From: Bacteroides acidifaciens
GTDB taxonomy: Bacteria > Bacteroidota > Bacteroidia > Bacteroidales > Bacteroidaceae
Assembly (NCBI RefSeq): GCF_903181435.1
Contig: NZ_CAEUHO010000001.1
Coordinates: 2,542,001-2,606,000, forward strand
DNA: 64,000 nucleotides
Reading direction: 5' to 3'
Under the pieces are notes generated by a model. It worked only from the letters and a program-made list of their open reading frames with translations, did not search any database and was not told the DNA's origin. Below are positions 1-9,364 of this stretch, one piece after another. Positions within the stretch are counted from its first letter, which is position 1. Each line of letters begins with the position of its first letter. Both the position numbers and the translations under genes were made by a program.

Positions 1-3
1 ACA

Positions 4-1401
4 ATGAACCAAGATACTATCTGTGCTATTGCTACCGCTCAGGGCGGTGCTATCGGAAGCATCCGTGTTTCCGGACCGGAAGCTATTTCCATCACCAGCC
101 TCATCTTCAAACCGGCAAAAGCCGAGAAACGGCTCTGTGAGCAGAAACCATATACTTTGACTTTCGGCCGTATTTACGACGGAGAGGAGATTATCGACGA
201 AGTACTTGTCAGCCTTTTCCGTGCTCCTCATTCATATACGGGAGAAGATAGTACGGAAATCACTTGCCATGGTTCTTCTTATATTCTCCAGCAAGTGATG
301 CAACTGCTTATCAAGAATGGTTGCCGCATGGCTCAACCGGGAGAATACACGCAGCGTGCATTCCTCAATGGCAAGATGGATTTAAGTCAGGCAGAAGCAG
401 TGGCGGACTTGATTGCGTCTTCATCTGCTGCTACTCACCGACTGGCAATGAGCCAAATGCGTGGTGGCTTCAGCAAGGAACTGACTGACTTACGCAACAA
501 GTTATTGAACTTCACCTCTATGATTGAGCTGGAACTGGATTTCAGCGAGGAGGATGTTGAATTTGCCGACCGTTCGGCATTGCGAAAATTAGCTGATGAG
601 ATAGAACTGGTTATCTCCCGTCTGGTTCATTCGTTCAGTGTGGGCAACGCTATCAAAAACGGTGTCCCCGTAGCTATCATCGGTGAGACAAATGCAGGAA
701 AATCTACTTTGTTGAATGTTCTATTGAATGAAGAGAAAGCGATCGTCAGCGATATTCACGGAACAACTCGTGATGTGATTGAAGATACGATTAATATCGG
801 TGGAATTACTTTCCGATTCATTGACACTGCCGGCATCCGGGAAACGAACGACACGATTGAAAGCCTGGGTATTGAACGCACATTCCAAAAGCTGGATCAA
901 GCGGAAATCGTTCTTTGGATGGTGGATTCTGTGAATGTTGCATCGCAGATTGAACTGTTGTCAGAAAAGATAGTTCCACGTTGCGAAGGAAAACATTTAA
1001 TCGTTGTATTCAACAAGGCTGATTTAATTGAAGAAAATCAAAAAGAAGATTTATCCGCTTTATTGAAGGATTTTCCCAAAGAATCTACAGAGCATATTTT
1101 TATTTCAGCAAAACAGAGAAAGAATACTAGTGAATTACAAAAAACGCTTATTGATGCGGCACATCTACCTACGGTTACGCAGAATGATATAATCGTAACA
1201 AATGTAAGACATTACGAAGCTTTAAGCAAGGCTTTGGATGCTATCCATAGAGTGCAAAATGGACTGGATATGCATATTTCAGGTGATTTTCTTTCACAAG
1301 ATATACGCGAGTGCATTTTCTTTATTTCGGATATTGCGGGGGAGGTTACGAATGATATGGTGCTTCAGAATATCTTTCAGCATTTTTGCATCGGAAAATG
1401 A
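4..1401 (+). CDS. mnmE: tRNA modification GTPase MnmE
   Basis: MnmE works with MnmG to modify the wobble uridine (C5) of certain tRNAs, using folate and a K+-dependent GTPase. The 465-residue protein has the expected N-terminal folate-binding domain, a helical domain, and an inserted G domain: G1 GETNAGKS near residues 227-234, G2 GTTRD, G3 DTAG and G4 NKAD. It ends in the family's FCIGK tail, whose cysteine is characteristic. The ATG lies three bases into the window, so the upstream promoter is not visible. The gene is core; DNA immediately downstream looks accessory. In other bacteria the 3' end of this gene (trmE/thdF) is an integration site for genomic islands such as SGI1. The family assignment is secure. 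Confidence 0.97.
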   Translation: MNQDTICAIATAQGGAIGSIRVSGPEAISITSLIFKPAKAEKRLCEQKPYTLTFGRIYDGEEIIDEVLVSLFRAPHSYTGEDSTEITCHGSSYILQQVMQLLIKNGCRMAQPGEYTQRAFLNGKMDLSQAEAVADLIASSSAATHRLAMSQMRGGFSKELTDLRNKLLNFTSMIELELDFSEEDVEFADRSALRKLADEIELVISRLVHSFSVGNAIKNGVPVAIIGETNAGKSTLLNVLLNEEKAIVSDIHGTTRDVIEDTINIGGITFRFIDTAGIRETNDTIESLGIERTFQKLDQAEIVLWMVDSVNVASQIELLSEKIVPRCEGKHLIVVFNKADLIEENQKEDLSALLKDFPKESTEHIFISAKQRKNTSELQKTLIDAAHLPTVTQNDIIVTNVRHYEALSKALDAIHRVQNGLDMHISGDFLSQDIRECIFFISDIAGEVTNDMVLQNIFQHFCIGK

Positions 1402-2085
1402 TGACTTGTAAACAGTCGTAATTAACTATAACTATTCAGTACAAAGTCACTGTATATCAGCGACTTTTCCATTTTAGCACTTTCCAATCCGCATTTGGAA
1501 GTAACGGTTTTTATCCATATTTTTCCTACATATTTCTACCGCGACGGAAATTCACGGTTAGCCCGAATGTCACAGTAATGCATTAGTTGCCGTGTGTTGA
1601 CAGTGGTTTACATGTGTTGACAATACAATTTGCTATCTTCCGTAGTTGGGCAATAGACAGCTGCGATTTATTTGAACACCATCTTGAGACTGTATTAACT
1701 TCCCCATTTGTTTCTATTAGTTTTCTGTTTTTCAACTAATACAACCTTAATCCTATTCATCACTATTTGTTGATTATTCGACATCTGTATTCAAATTATA
1801 CTCGTTAAACTGCAAACAAAATGCATCTAATTTTCCATATAGCCACGCACATAAGCAATATAAACATCATTTAAAGGAATAACTACTGTTGGCATAATGT
1901 TATGCATAAGAACATCTGTGCCGTTTTATCTATTCTATCAATGAATTTCACCTTTCAAAAAATTATGCTACACAGACATTATGTTCGTGCAGCACAATCC
2001 CCCAAAAAATCGCTTCTTATCGTCCAATTACATATAAATCAAACTTATACCTTTTGCCACTTGGGAATTTGATACACAAGAATAG
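1402..2085. other. 684-bp non-coding interval after mnmE, possible integration scar
   Basis: No convincing reading frame on either strand. The interval is AT-rich and contains two nearby copies of GTGTTGACA at about 1596-1604 and 1613-1621. I see no IS ends. It separates the core gene mnmE from an accessory toxin-antitoxin pair, so it may be a decayed integration junction; that is inference only. Confidence 0.4.
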
Positions 2086-3351
2086 TTATTCCCACTTACA
2101 CCGTTCATCCAGGACTCCGGCAAACATATCCATCTCCCTCTTGGAAATCACTAACCGTACCGCTAGTTCTCTCCACCCTTTCACTGCTTCAATCACTTCT
2201 GAAATAATCTTTTCTGCTGCTCTGCGGTCAAGCATATAATCTTCGCAAGCATCAAACAAGATACTCAACTCCGCTTTATTGGAAGTTGATGAAACAAGCA
2301 GGCTTTGATACTCATTCAGAGTGGGATTCATATCGTATGCAGGAGATAGTGTCCAACCTTTTGCAGTCAAAAGAAAACCATGATTGCGGAAATGGTCATC
2401 GCTATTGCCGATGCAGATATTGAAAGTTACACGGCGATAGAGTTCCTGCAGATTGTCTTCTACATTCGTACAGTTCTGAACTATGAAATCGACTATATCT
2501 AGATAACCGTGTCCTGTAGTTGCGCTGTCACCGTCATTGAGTCCCAACAAGGTCATGGCTGAAGCAAAATGAATCCGTTTTCCCTCTCGAGTTCTGTCAA
2601 AGCGTTGTGAAAGCAAGGTATGATATTTCTCTCCAGTGGCCATCACTTTTGTTTTTGCGGAATTTATACCAGCTTTCACGGCAAGAAGATGGCTAAAATG
2701 CTCCCAAAGTCCGGCATCATAATCATCATTACGCGAAGAGAACTTGGCTATATAAAGCGTTTTGTCCATGTCTACCACACTGGCTTTAGGTCTTGCTCCA
2801 CCCAATGAAGAACCCGGCTGAACGAGTTGGGCGACCCATTTCCTGTCAGGAAGAAGATTATCCTCTTCGCTTTTCTCAATTTCTGCACTGGCTGCAATCA
2901 ACTCTCTAATATCCGTCAGAGGTGGTATTTTCAAAGACTCACTTACATTTATAAAACTTCCGTCTTTTGACTCTTTAAAGCGGAAAGCACCCATTCGGGA
3001 AAAGTCATCGATACCGGTCAAAAAATCGAAAGAAGATAGCCTTCGTACCAATCGCTTCTCTTCCATTGCTGCAATCTGCTCACGCCGTAACAACAGCATT
3101 CGTCCCCATCTATCCGGCAAAGCATCAGAGAAACATCCAAATATATCTTTCTCCGGTTGCGTATATTGCTGCCCCGGATAATTATTCAGGTCGTCACTCA
3201 AAAACAAATCGGCATGCTTTTTCAACCATTCATCGCTGAACGTAAAGCAATAGCTGTCCGAACCACGAAGTGATTCATAACCCAGCTCACCAATGAGTTC
3301 TACTTCCTTGAGCCAGTCAAAATCGGCATATACATATAGTGTCTTCATCAT
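2086..3351 (-). CDS. hipA: HipA-family serine/threonine kinase toxin
   Basis: HipA toxins are Ser/Thr kinases; the E. coli enzyme phosphorylates glutamyl-tRNA synthetase and causes growth arrest. This 421-residue protein has an N-terminal HipA_N region, the nucleotide-loop motif SSLGGARPK (residues 181-189), an FDRT motif (251-254), the catalytic NSDDHFRNHG (316-325) and the metal-binding SPAYDMNP (336-343). All catalytic landmarks appear intact, so the kinase is probably active. It starts ATGATG directly after the hipB stop codon with no spacing, implying translational coupling. The target in this host is unknown. Confidence 0.9.
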   Translation of the reverse strand: MMKTLYVYADFDWLKEVELIGELGYESLRGSDSYCFTFSDEWLKKHADLFLSDDLNNYPGQQYTQPEKDIFGCFSDALPDRWGRMLLLRREQIAAMEEKRLVRRLSSFDFLTGIDDFSRMGAFRFKESKDGSFINVSESLKIPPLTDIRELIAASAEIEKSEEDNLLPDRKWVAQLVQPGSSLGGARPKASVVDMDKTLYIAKFSSRNDDYDAGLWEHFSHLLAVKAGINSAKTKVMATGEKYHTLLSQRFDRTREGKRIHFASAMTLLGLNDGDSATTGHGYLDIVDFIVQNCTNVEDNLQELYRRVTFNICIGNSDDHFRNHGFLLTAKGWTLSPAYDMNPTLNEYQSLLVSSTSNKAELSILFDACEDYMLDRRAAEKIISEVIEAVKGWRELAVRLVISKREMDMFAGVLDERCKWE

Positions 3352-3672
3352 TTATTCCTTTTTTGAGGCTCGTCTCCTTGTCTTCAAATTCAAATCCTGC
3401 AAAGCTTTTCCCAATTTATCTTCTTTGGCCAACCACAGAATATCATCGTCAAGCTGTAAAGCATATAACACACGCAAATATATTCCGATTGCCACAGTCG
3501 GTACACCTTTCTCTATTCGGGATACGGTCAACGGAGAACAGGTAGCACGTTCTGCCACCTGAGCCACACTTAGATTCCTGCGCAAGCGAGCCAATTTTAT
3601 CTGCTCTCCCACTACTGACATCTTTTGTTCCAATTTTCGGGGTAACTTAGTCCCCATTGTATTCTTTGCCAT
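3352..3672 (-). CDS. hipB: HipB-type XRE antitoxin
   Basis: This is a 106-residue helix-turn-helix protein with an XRE fold at about residues 24-80 (IKLARLRRNLSVAQVAERA, then SPLTVSRIEKG). The C-terminal tail is short and basic. It lies directly upstream of hipA on the same strand, the order expected for a type II antitoxin that binds its own promoter and sequesters the kinase. Stop and next start abut. Candidate operator motifs lie just upstream of its start (see the separate entry). The antitoxin role is inferred from the partner and fold. Confidence 0.88.
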   Translation of the reverse strand: MAKNTMGTKLPRKLEQKMSVVGEQIKLARLRRNLSVAQVAERATCSPLTVSRIEKGVPTVAIGIYLRVLYALQLDDDILWLAKEDKLGKALQDLNLKTRRRASKKE

Positions 3673-3674
3673 TA

Positions 3675-3770
3675 TTTTATCTATTTAAGTTGCAAAGCGA
3701 CTGCGTAAATGACTTTGCTATATTTAAACTATCATATAATATGCAAATATATCACTTTTTATCTATTTAA
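3675..3770. promoter_or_regulatory. Candidate hipBA operator/promoter region
   Basis: A 14-bp sequence TTTTATCTATTTAA occurs twice in direct orientation, at 3675-3688 and 3757-3770. Between them is an inverted repeat GCAAAG (3692-3697) / CTTTGC (3713-3718). All are upstream of the hipB start on the minus strand. HipB proteins are known to bind dyads in their own promoters, so these are candidate operators. No -7 box was confirmed. Confidence 0.4.
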
Positions 3771-3959
3771 TGATGTATTACATGCGAAAAACACAAAATT
3801 AAAAGAGATGGAATTTAAACAATGCTTTAAGTTCTATGCAAATACTGATTTCTACTACCCAATATTATTGGCAATGAAGCTGAAAGTTTTAAAGAAGCCG
3901 ACTTTTACCTTTGTCAATGATTATGATTAAGGTAAGAGCCAGCGTCTTCAATTCAAGCG

Positions 3960-5045
3960 TCAAGCGATGGAATTCACCAACTCTTCATCCTGCCATTCCG
4001 CAAGAGAAACAATTGCATTGTATTGCTCCAAAGTCAAAGCCGATTCACCATCGTCCGAGCATTCGTATTCCCACGGCAGTTCATAAACAGTACCTTCCTC
4101 CTGATAACCCATATAGTTATGGTATGAATTGGGAATCAGCCGCACATAATCTTCTTCACACAAAATCTTCAGGAGTTTCTCGGCATCACGAATCAGCAAT
4201 GGCACTCCTGCCTTATATAGAGCTATGGCAACCTCAATGGTCAGCCCAACATTGGTCGAATAGCTATTAGAGACAACTATCATCCAACTCTGCTGCGACA
4301 CCTTCGATGCAATGACATTCAGGCGCGAAAGTCCCAACTCGCTATAATGGTCTGTTGCAAACCGTATAAAATCCTCTGGGCTGTCAATGTTGTATAATCT
4401 ATCTACATCTACGAACTTTACTCGCGTGTAGTAGGCTATATCTTGCAGCTTTTCCGGAACATTCGGCTGTTCTTTGTAGATATGATTTACAACACCTCGT
4501 TTCCGGTAGTATGCTTCATACACCTCGTTAGCGATGCGGTAATACATACAATATTGCCGGATGGTCATAGTCTTCAGATGAGGTCTGGAATGTTCCTTCA
4601 CTGAATCCTCCAAAGCCTTTACAGCAGTCTCCCGATCTTCCACCTCAATTTTGAACTTCGGTGCTATCCGATTGAGTTCCTTTCGTGCAATCCGCCCAGT
4701 CCGTTGCTGGTACGGCAGATTGTGCGCCACATAGTCGTTGAACCCATCGGGATTTGCAACAATAACATCAACCAGCCTTTGCAAATAGTCGAAGAGTCGG
4801 GCAAGGGAATCACAATACCATGCGTTATCTGATTCTCCGTCGCCACAAGAGGAGCGATTCGTAATCACGAAATGCGTATGTTTTCGGTCTGTAACGCAAA
4901 TCGACCGGAACTCTTCGTATCTATAAGAGACAACATGAAACCACTGCGTTTCCGTTGGATTGAATGCGAGCCAGTCCGCAAGGAATGCTTCTTCGCTTTG
5001 ATAACCTAGAATCCCTTTATACCTTTTCGGGTACAAAGTTGTCAC
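3960..5045 (-). CDS. Hypothetical protein, 361 aa
   Basis: I do not recognise this family. The protein is soluble (no signal peptide or membrane segment) and rich in aromatic residues, with a tyrosine-dense middle around 165-215. No nuclease, ATPase or HTH motif stands out. The first codon is GTG; no in-frame ATG lies near it. An array of 18-bp direct repeats sits 90-175 bp upstream of the start and may regulate it. Placement between hipBA and another orphan gene, before the core gene yjbQ, suggests accessory cargo. The long uninterrupted frame makes it a probable gene; function unknown. Confidence 0.7.
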   Translation of the reverse strand: MTTLYPKRYKGILGYQSEEAFLADWLAFNPTETQWFHVVSYRYEEFRSICVTDRKHTHFVITNRSSCGDGESDNAWYCDSLARLFDYLQRLVDVIVANPDGFNDYVAHNLPYQQRTGRIARKELNRIAPKFKIEVEDRETAVKALEDSVKEHSRPHLKTMTIRQYCMYYRIANEVYEAYYRKRGVVNHIYKEQPNVPEKLQDIAYYTRVKFVDVDRLYNIDSPEDFIRFATDHYSELGLSRLNVIASKVSQQSWMIVVSNSYSTNVGLTIEVAIALYKAGVPLLIRDAEKLLKILCEEDYVRLIPNSYHNYMGYQEEGTVYELPWEYECSDDGESALTLEQYNAIVSLAEWQDEELVNSIA

Positions 5046-5136
5046 AAATATTCGATATTATATCAACATGGGTATAATTTATAGGGATTTTGAGCTGCAA
5101 ATATTAAGGCTAAAACAAGCACAATATAAAGGTTCT

Positions 5137-5219
5137 ACACTTTTTCAAGCGAATAAATCAGATTCATTACACTTTTTCTAACGAATCACACCCATCATGC
5201 AACACTTTTCCAAACGAAT
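5137..5219. repeat. Three 18-bp direct repeats at 32-33 bp period
   Basis: Copies of ACACTTTTYCNARCGAAT-like sequence lie at 5137-5154, 5169-5186 and 5202-5219. Start-to-start distances are 32 and 33 bp, about three helical turns. Degraded inverted copies may continue at about 5251-5270 and 5290-5302. They lie upstream of the minus-strand hypothetical gene ending at 5045. Regular phasing suggests a protein-binding array. Confidence 0.6.
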
Positions 5220-5303
5220 CCGGGGAAAATTTCAGCTGATTCCGACAACTTTTTTCGGGAAAAGTGCGGAAAACAAGGTGATTTTGCTTTGGAAAAATGT
5301 GCA

Positions 5304-5443
5304 ACTTTACTTTATCTCCGTATTCATATATACATGCATTAAAGTAAACCTTACGGAGGAAAGGAAAGAAAAGGCTTCGCCAAGGCCAGCACTAAACTAA
5401 ATCTGGCGACTTTCTCTTTTGACTGCAAAAGAATACGAAACCC
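5304..5443. repeat. Left copy of imperfect direct repeat flanking the 5515-6240 gene
   Basis: A ~138-bp segment starting CTTTACTTTATCTCCGTAT and ending near a GCAAAAGAATACGAAACC stretch reappears in the same orientation at 6253-6390, roughly 70-75 percent identical by eye. Both copies contain the arms TTTACTTTA and TAAAGTAAA at their left end. The gene between is AT-rich. Confidence 0.6.
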
Positions 5444-5486
5444 TACTAACAAGCCTGACAAAATTTCATATATGAACTTTTATTCA

Positions 5487-5494
5487 TATTTTTG
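5487..5494 (+). promoter_or_regulatory. Bacteroides -7 box TATTTTTG
   Basis: It matches TAnnTTTG and is 20 bp upstream of the ATG at 5515. No convincing -33 TTTG was found. Confidence 0.45.
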
Positions 5495-5514
5495 TCCTCC
5501 AAAGAAATAAAATT

Positions 5515-6240
5515 ATGGAAACAGTAGAAGCATATAATAGAACCATTAGTTTACTAGATAAGTACACAAAATTTATCAGGTCTATTAATACCGAAGTTAT
5601 TGAAAGCAATCTTACATTAGATAAATTAATAGAACTAAAATCAATACTGTCCGATATTAATAACATAATGACATTAATATCGACTCGTTCTATTGCAACA
5701 AAGTTATCAGATATATTATCATTTAAAAATGAAGATAGAGAACAGATATTTAATGATATTGATAAACAAAAGCCAAACACAAATGGATTCGACATAAGAA
5801 TTGACTTTCCTGTAAAAATATTAGTAGAAATCAAATGCAATTCTCTAATCCACAACAATAAATTTGGTGCTGCACAAATCAATGCAATTCTTGAAGATGC
5901 TAGAAAATTACGATTAGAGTCATCTCGACATATAAAAGCAAGTAAAAGTATTCAAGACACAAAAGGTTATATTAAAATAATTGCTATTGTCAATTTTGGC
6001 AATAGGTCTGACGAAGATTTAACGTCTCAACTATTAAGAGAAACCAAGTGCAAAGAATCGACTAATTCAGCAAGAAAAGAACGAATGAAAGTGAAAAAGT
6101 TTTTAAGGCCATTATATTCACTCGAACAAATACATGAAATAACAGATTTAGACAACATTTATCTAACAGTTTTATCAATAAATGATCTAAAAAATGAGTT
6201 AGAGCGAATACGACGTGAATACAGTTTATCACTCAAATAA
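5515..6240 (+). CDS. Hypothetical protein with possible PD-(D/E)XK nuclease core
   Basis: A 241-residue protein of very low GC. The N-terminal 85 residues are predicted helical; the middle reads D93-I-R-I-D97, then ILVEIKC with E105-I-K107. This resembles the D-Xn-ExK signature of the PD-(D/E)XK nuclease fold, with 12 residues between D93 and E105. A helix-like stretch AAQINAILEDARKL follows, as in many members. The C-terminus is charged. No methyltransferase partner is adjacent. It is flanked by imperfect direct repeats (5304-5443 and 6253-6390) and has its own -7 box. GC content unlike neighbours suggests transfer. The nuclease assignment is a motif-level guess. Confidence 0.6.
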   Translation: METVEAYNRTISLLDKYTKFIRSINTEVIESNLTLDKLIELKSILSDINNIMTLISTRSIATKLSDILSFKNEDREQIFNDIDKQKPNTNGFDIRIDFPVKILVEIKCNSLIHNNKFGAAQINAILEDARKLRLESSRHIKASKSIQDTKGYIKIIAIVNFGNRSDEDLTSQLLRETKCKESTNSARKERMKVKKFLRPLYSLEQIHEITDLDNIYLTVLSINDLKNELERIRREYSLSLK

Positions 6241-6252
6241 AAGCACATCATA

Positions 6253-6390
6253 CCTTTACTTTATCCCCGTATCCATAATACGTGCATTAAAGTAAAGCTA
6301 ACAGAGGGAGAAAAAGAGATGGTTTCGCCAAGACTGAGCCGAACCAAAACTACATACTTTCTCTTTTGTCTGCAAAAGAATCAGAAATCC
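6253..6390. repeat. Right copy of imperfect direct repeat
   Basis: Same orientation and order as the copy at 5304-5443, including the TTTACTTTA/TAAAGTAAA arms, a TTTCGCCAAG-like core and the GCAAAAGAATCAGAAATCC end. It begins right after the 5515-6240 gene. The rest of the interval to 6786 holds no gene that I can support. Confidence 0.6.
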
Positions 6391-6786
6391 AAACCCAAAA
6401 GTAAAGCAAACCCCACTCCTTATCAAGCCACAAAATCCAACCCGAAAAATCCATGAATCCATCTCTGATTTTGCAACCCGAATCGGCGAAATAATCACCA
6501 ATATGCCTTATCTTTGCGGAACGGAGGTTGCGGGGCAAAAGAGAGCGATTTTCCCCTGTCTCCTTCTGTTTTGAGACAAGCAACGAAGAAAAGTGTTAAA
6601 TCTTCGATTTTCGGAGAAAAACAAGTAAATTTTCGAGGCTTCCATCTTTTAAGTCACAAAATATTGATAGTCATTCAGCATAATATGCTGCATCAACAAG
6701 TAGAGTTCTGACATCAATCGTACTTTTACTTATCAATATATGACTACAAATACAACTCCTGAAATATAGAATTATAATAAAATAAT

Positions 6787-7200
6787 ATGTGGAAACAAGT
6801 AGAATTTGAATTACAGTCACGCAGACGTGGCTTTCATCTTATAACCGGAGAGATATTACGTAATCTGCCACCATTACCCAAAGTCGGATTACTGCATTTA
6901 TTTATCAAACATACTTCTGCCGGATTGAGCATTAATGAAAATGCCGACCCTGATGTTCGCGTCGATATGGAAAGCATTTTCAACCATTTGGTGAAAGAAC
7001 GTGAACCATATTATCAACATACTCTAGAGGGAGATGACGACATGCCAGCTCATGCAAAAAGTTCAATTATAGGCACATCGATTACAATCCCCATCACAAA
7101 TGGAAAGCTGAATCTCGGAACTTGGCAAGGCATCTACCTCTGTGAATTCCGGGATCATGGTGGCAATCGACGAGTCGTGGCAACTATCAGCGGAGAATAG
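6787..7200 (+). CDS. YjbQ/UPF0047 family protein (secondary thiamine-phosphate synthase-like)
   Basis: A 137-residue member of the YjbQ family, small trimeric cytosolic enzymes with weak thiamine-phosphate synthase activity reported for some members; the physiological role is unsettled. Family landmarks are visible: KHTSAGLSINENADPDV (about 37-55), EGDDDMPAHAKSS (about 79-91), IPITNGKL and LGTWQGIYLCEFRDH near the C-terminus. Length is typical. It is convergent with the following methylase gene: its TAG ends one base before that gene's stop codon. It marks the return to core-type sequence after the accessory patch. Start ATG at 6787. Confidence 0.92.
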   Translation: MWKQVEFELQSRRRGFHLITGEILRNLPPLPKVGLLHLFIKHTSAGLSINENADPDVRVDMESIFNHLVKEREPYYQHTLEGDDDMPAHAKSSIIGTSITIPITNGKLNLGTWQGIYLCEFRDHGGNRRVVATISGE

Positions 7201-8013
7201 CTACTTGATGGATTGTGGAACACGAAGTTGCCAGAAAGCAACAGCCGCCGCTGCAGCCACATTAAGCGAATCAACACCATGTGCCATAGGGATACGGACT
7301 ACGTAATCAGCCTCAGCAATCGTATCGTGCGAAAGTCCGTCCCCTTCGTTGCCCATTATAATAGCCAATTTTGATTCATCCGCTAAGACAGGATTATCAA
7401 TGGAAATAGAGTTATCCGTAAGCGCCATAGCAGCCGTGCGAAAGCCCAATTTCCCCAAGTCACTGAGAGAACCGTCCATCCAAGTCCAGGGCAAAAAGAA
7501 TACCGAGCCCATAGATACCCTGACTGCACGGCGGTTTAACGGGTCACAAGAGGTGTACGTCAGTAATACGGCATCAATGCCAAGAGCGGCTGCCGAACGG
7601 AAAATAGCACCGATGTTGGTTGCGTCAACCACATTGTCAATAACCACAATGCGCCGGGCATCCCGGCATACCTCTTCCATATTACGTGGCGCAGGACGAC
7701 GCATGGCACAGAGAACGCCCCGTGTCAGGACATAGCCGGTCAGTGTAGCAAGCAATTCTCTGCTGCCTGTATAAACAGGTACGTTAGCGCAACGCTCGAT
7801 GATTTCGGCAGCGTCACCGATAATATGTTTACGCTCACACAAAATAGCCAAAGGTTCATAACCGGAATCCAAAGCTCTTTTAATAACCTTCGGACTTTCC
7901 ACAATAAAAATACCCTTGTCGGGTTCGGTGCGGTTACGTAGCTGAGTTTCAGTCAGAGTACTGAACACTTCAACTCCGGGATGAGATAAGGATGATATTT
8001 CGATAACAGGCAT
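7201..8013 (-). CDS. TrmH/SpoU-family RNA 2'-O-methyltransferase
   Basis: A SAM-dependent ribose methyltransferase of the SPOUT superfamily acting on rRNA or tRNA; the exact target cannot be read from sequence. The N-terminal substrate-binding domain (about 1-100) precedes the catalytic trefoil-knot domain, with motif 1 NVVDATNIGAIFRSAAALG, motif 2 IIMGNEGDGLS and motif 3 IPMAHGVDSLNVAAAAAVA. I prefer the ATG at 8013 (MPVIEISSL) over the TTG seven codons upstream at 8034. RlmB-like is the best comparison. Convergent and abutting with yjbQ. Confidence 0.9.
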   Translation of the reverse strand: MPVIEISSLSHPGVEVFSTLTETQLRNRTEPDKGIFIVESPKVIKRALDSGYEPLAILCERKHIIGDAAEIIERCANVPVYTGSRELLATLTGYVLTRGVLCAMRRPAPRNMEEVCRDARRIVVIDNVVDATNIGAIFRSAAALGIDAVLLTYTSCDPLNRRAVRVSMGSVFFLPWTWMDGSLSDLGKLGFRTAAMALTDNSISIDNPVLADESKLAIIMGNEGDGLSHDTIAEADYVVRIPMAHGVDSLNVAAAAAVAFWQLRVPQSIK

Positions 8014-8071
8014 ATTATTGCTTATAACTTTCAATTAGACATACAATCGCTTCATTCATCATAACGGTTCA

Positions 8072-9103
8072 TTAGTAAATGGCTACCTTAATGACTCCGT
8101 CCAACTTATTTTCAAATATACGGTAGGCTTCCTCAATCTCGTTCAACGGAAATCTATGTGTAATAAGAGAAGTAGTATCTATTCTGCCCTCCTCAATCAG
8201 ATTAAGAATCTCGGCACAATCACAGCCGTCCACTCCGCCAGTTTTGAAAATCAAGTTCTTACCATACATATCAGGCAAAGGAAGTAGCTGAGGCGCGCCA
8301 TAGAGAGCTACTATAGTCACAATGGCATTGGGACGGGCACATTCCCACGCCAAGCGGAAAGTATCTTCGCTACCAGCCACCTCTAATACAACATCAGCAC
8401 CACCATGTTCACTGTTTTGAATCACAAAATCCTTGCAGTTTTCAGGTTCCACGACCAATATATCAGGATAATGTTCACGCACAAACCGGATTCTTTCAGG
8501 TGACTTTTCGCAGATTATGATACGCCGCGGTTTCTTCAACATCACACACAATAAAGTACAGATTCCGGTAGGACCGGCGCCAATAATAAGCACAGTATCA
8601 TCCTTGGCAATCTCCGAGATACGGGTTGCCCAAAAACCTGTCGCAAGCACATCTCCCACAAACAAAGCCTGTTCGTCACTGACTGTATCAGGAATACGGC
8701 TCAGTCCCTGGTCAGCATAAGGAACCCTGACATATTCTGCCTGACCACCGTCAATGCGGCATCCCAAAGCCCAACCGCCATTTGGATCGGTACAGTTGTT
8801 GACATATCCCCGCTTACAAAAGAAACACTCTCCACAGAAAGTTTCGACATTCACAGTTACCCTATCTCCGGGCTTGACTGAGGTCACATCACCCCCTATC
8901 TCTTCTACGACACCCACCATCTCATGCCCGACTGTCGTTCCAGGTACAGCACGCGGCACACTGCCATGTTTGATATGAAGGTCACTAGTACAAATACTGC
9001 CAAGAGTCACTCGCACGATTGCATCCCGTGAATCTATTATTCCCGGTTTCGGCTTCTCCTGTAATTCAAATTTCCCGTGTTCAACGTATGTGTATGTAAG
9101 CAT
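8072..9103 (-). CDS. Zinc-dependent medium-chain alcohol dehydrogenase
   Basis: A 343-residue medium-chain dehydrogenase/reductase, NAD(P)-dependent and cytosolic. The catalytic zinc site is visible as C38 and GHE (59-61); the structural zinc site as C90, C93, C96 and C104. The Rossmann motif GAGPTG is at about 176-181. Substrate is not determined; the sequence resembles alcohol or butanediol/threonine-type dehydrogenases. Starts with ATG at 9103. Divergent from the helicase gene, with about 260 bp between them that should contain both promoters. Confidence 0.92.
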   Translation of the reverse strand: MLTYTYVEHGKFELQEKPKPGIIDSRDAIVRVTLGSICTSDLHIKHGSVPRAVPGTTVGHEMVGVVEEIGGDVTSVKPGDRVTVNVETFCGECFFCKRGYVNNCTDPNGGWALGCRIDGGQAEYVRVPYADQGLSRIPDTVSDEQALFVGDVLATGFWATRISEIAKDDTVLIIGAGPTGICTLLCVMLKKPRRIIICEKSPERIRFVREHYPDILVVEPENCKDFVIQNSEHGGADVVLEVAGSEDTFRLAWECARPNAIVTIVALYGAPQLLPLPDMYGKNLIFKTGGVDGCDCAEILNLIEEGRIDTTSLITHRFPLNEIEEAYRIFENKLDGVIKVAIY

Positions 9104-9364
9104 AATATCTTCTTTATTAATTAACAGTTCTATTCCCTTGCAAAGATAATGATTTCATCAGTAAAACATAGACCTTATATCATGTTCGGCTATATGAAAC
9201 GAAATCTCACCCTACCCGGCAGCAATAAACAGCCTGATAAAGTAGTTTTGCATTTTTTCCATTTCTATTTTGGGTATTCAAGAAATTACTCTTATTTTTA
9301 TCTGCGAAATAACCGATAAATAATAAGAACATCAGCACAAGTTAATCCTCCCGTTCATAAGCCT

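Noticed and set aside
3709..3930. 73-codon plus-strand frame as a gene
   Set aside because: Composition is AT-driven and it overlaps the candidate hipBA control region.
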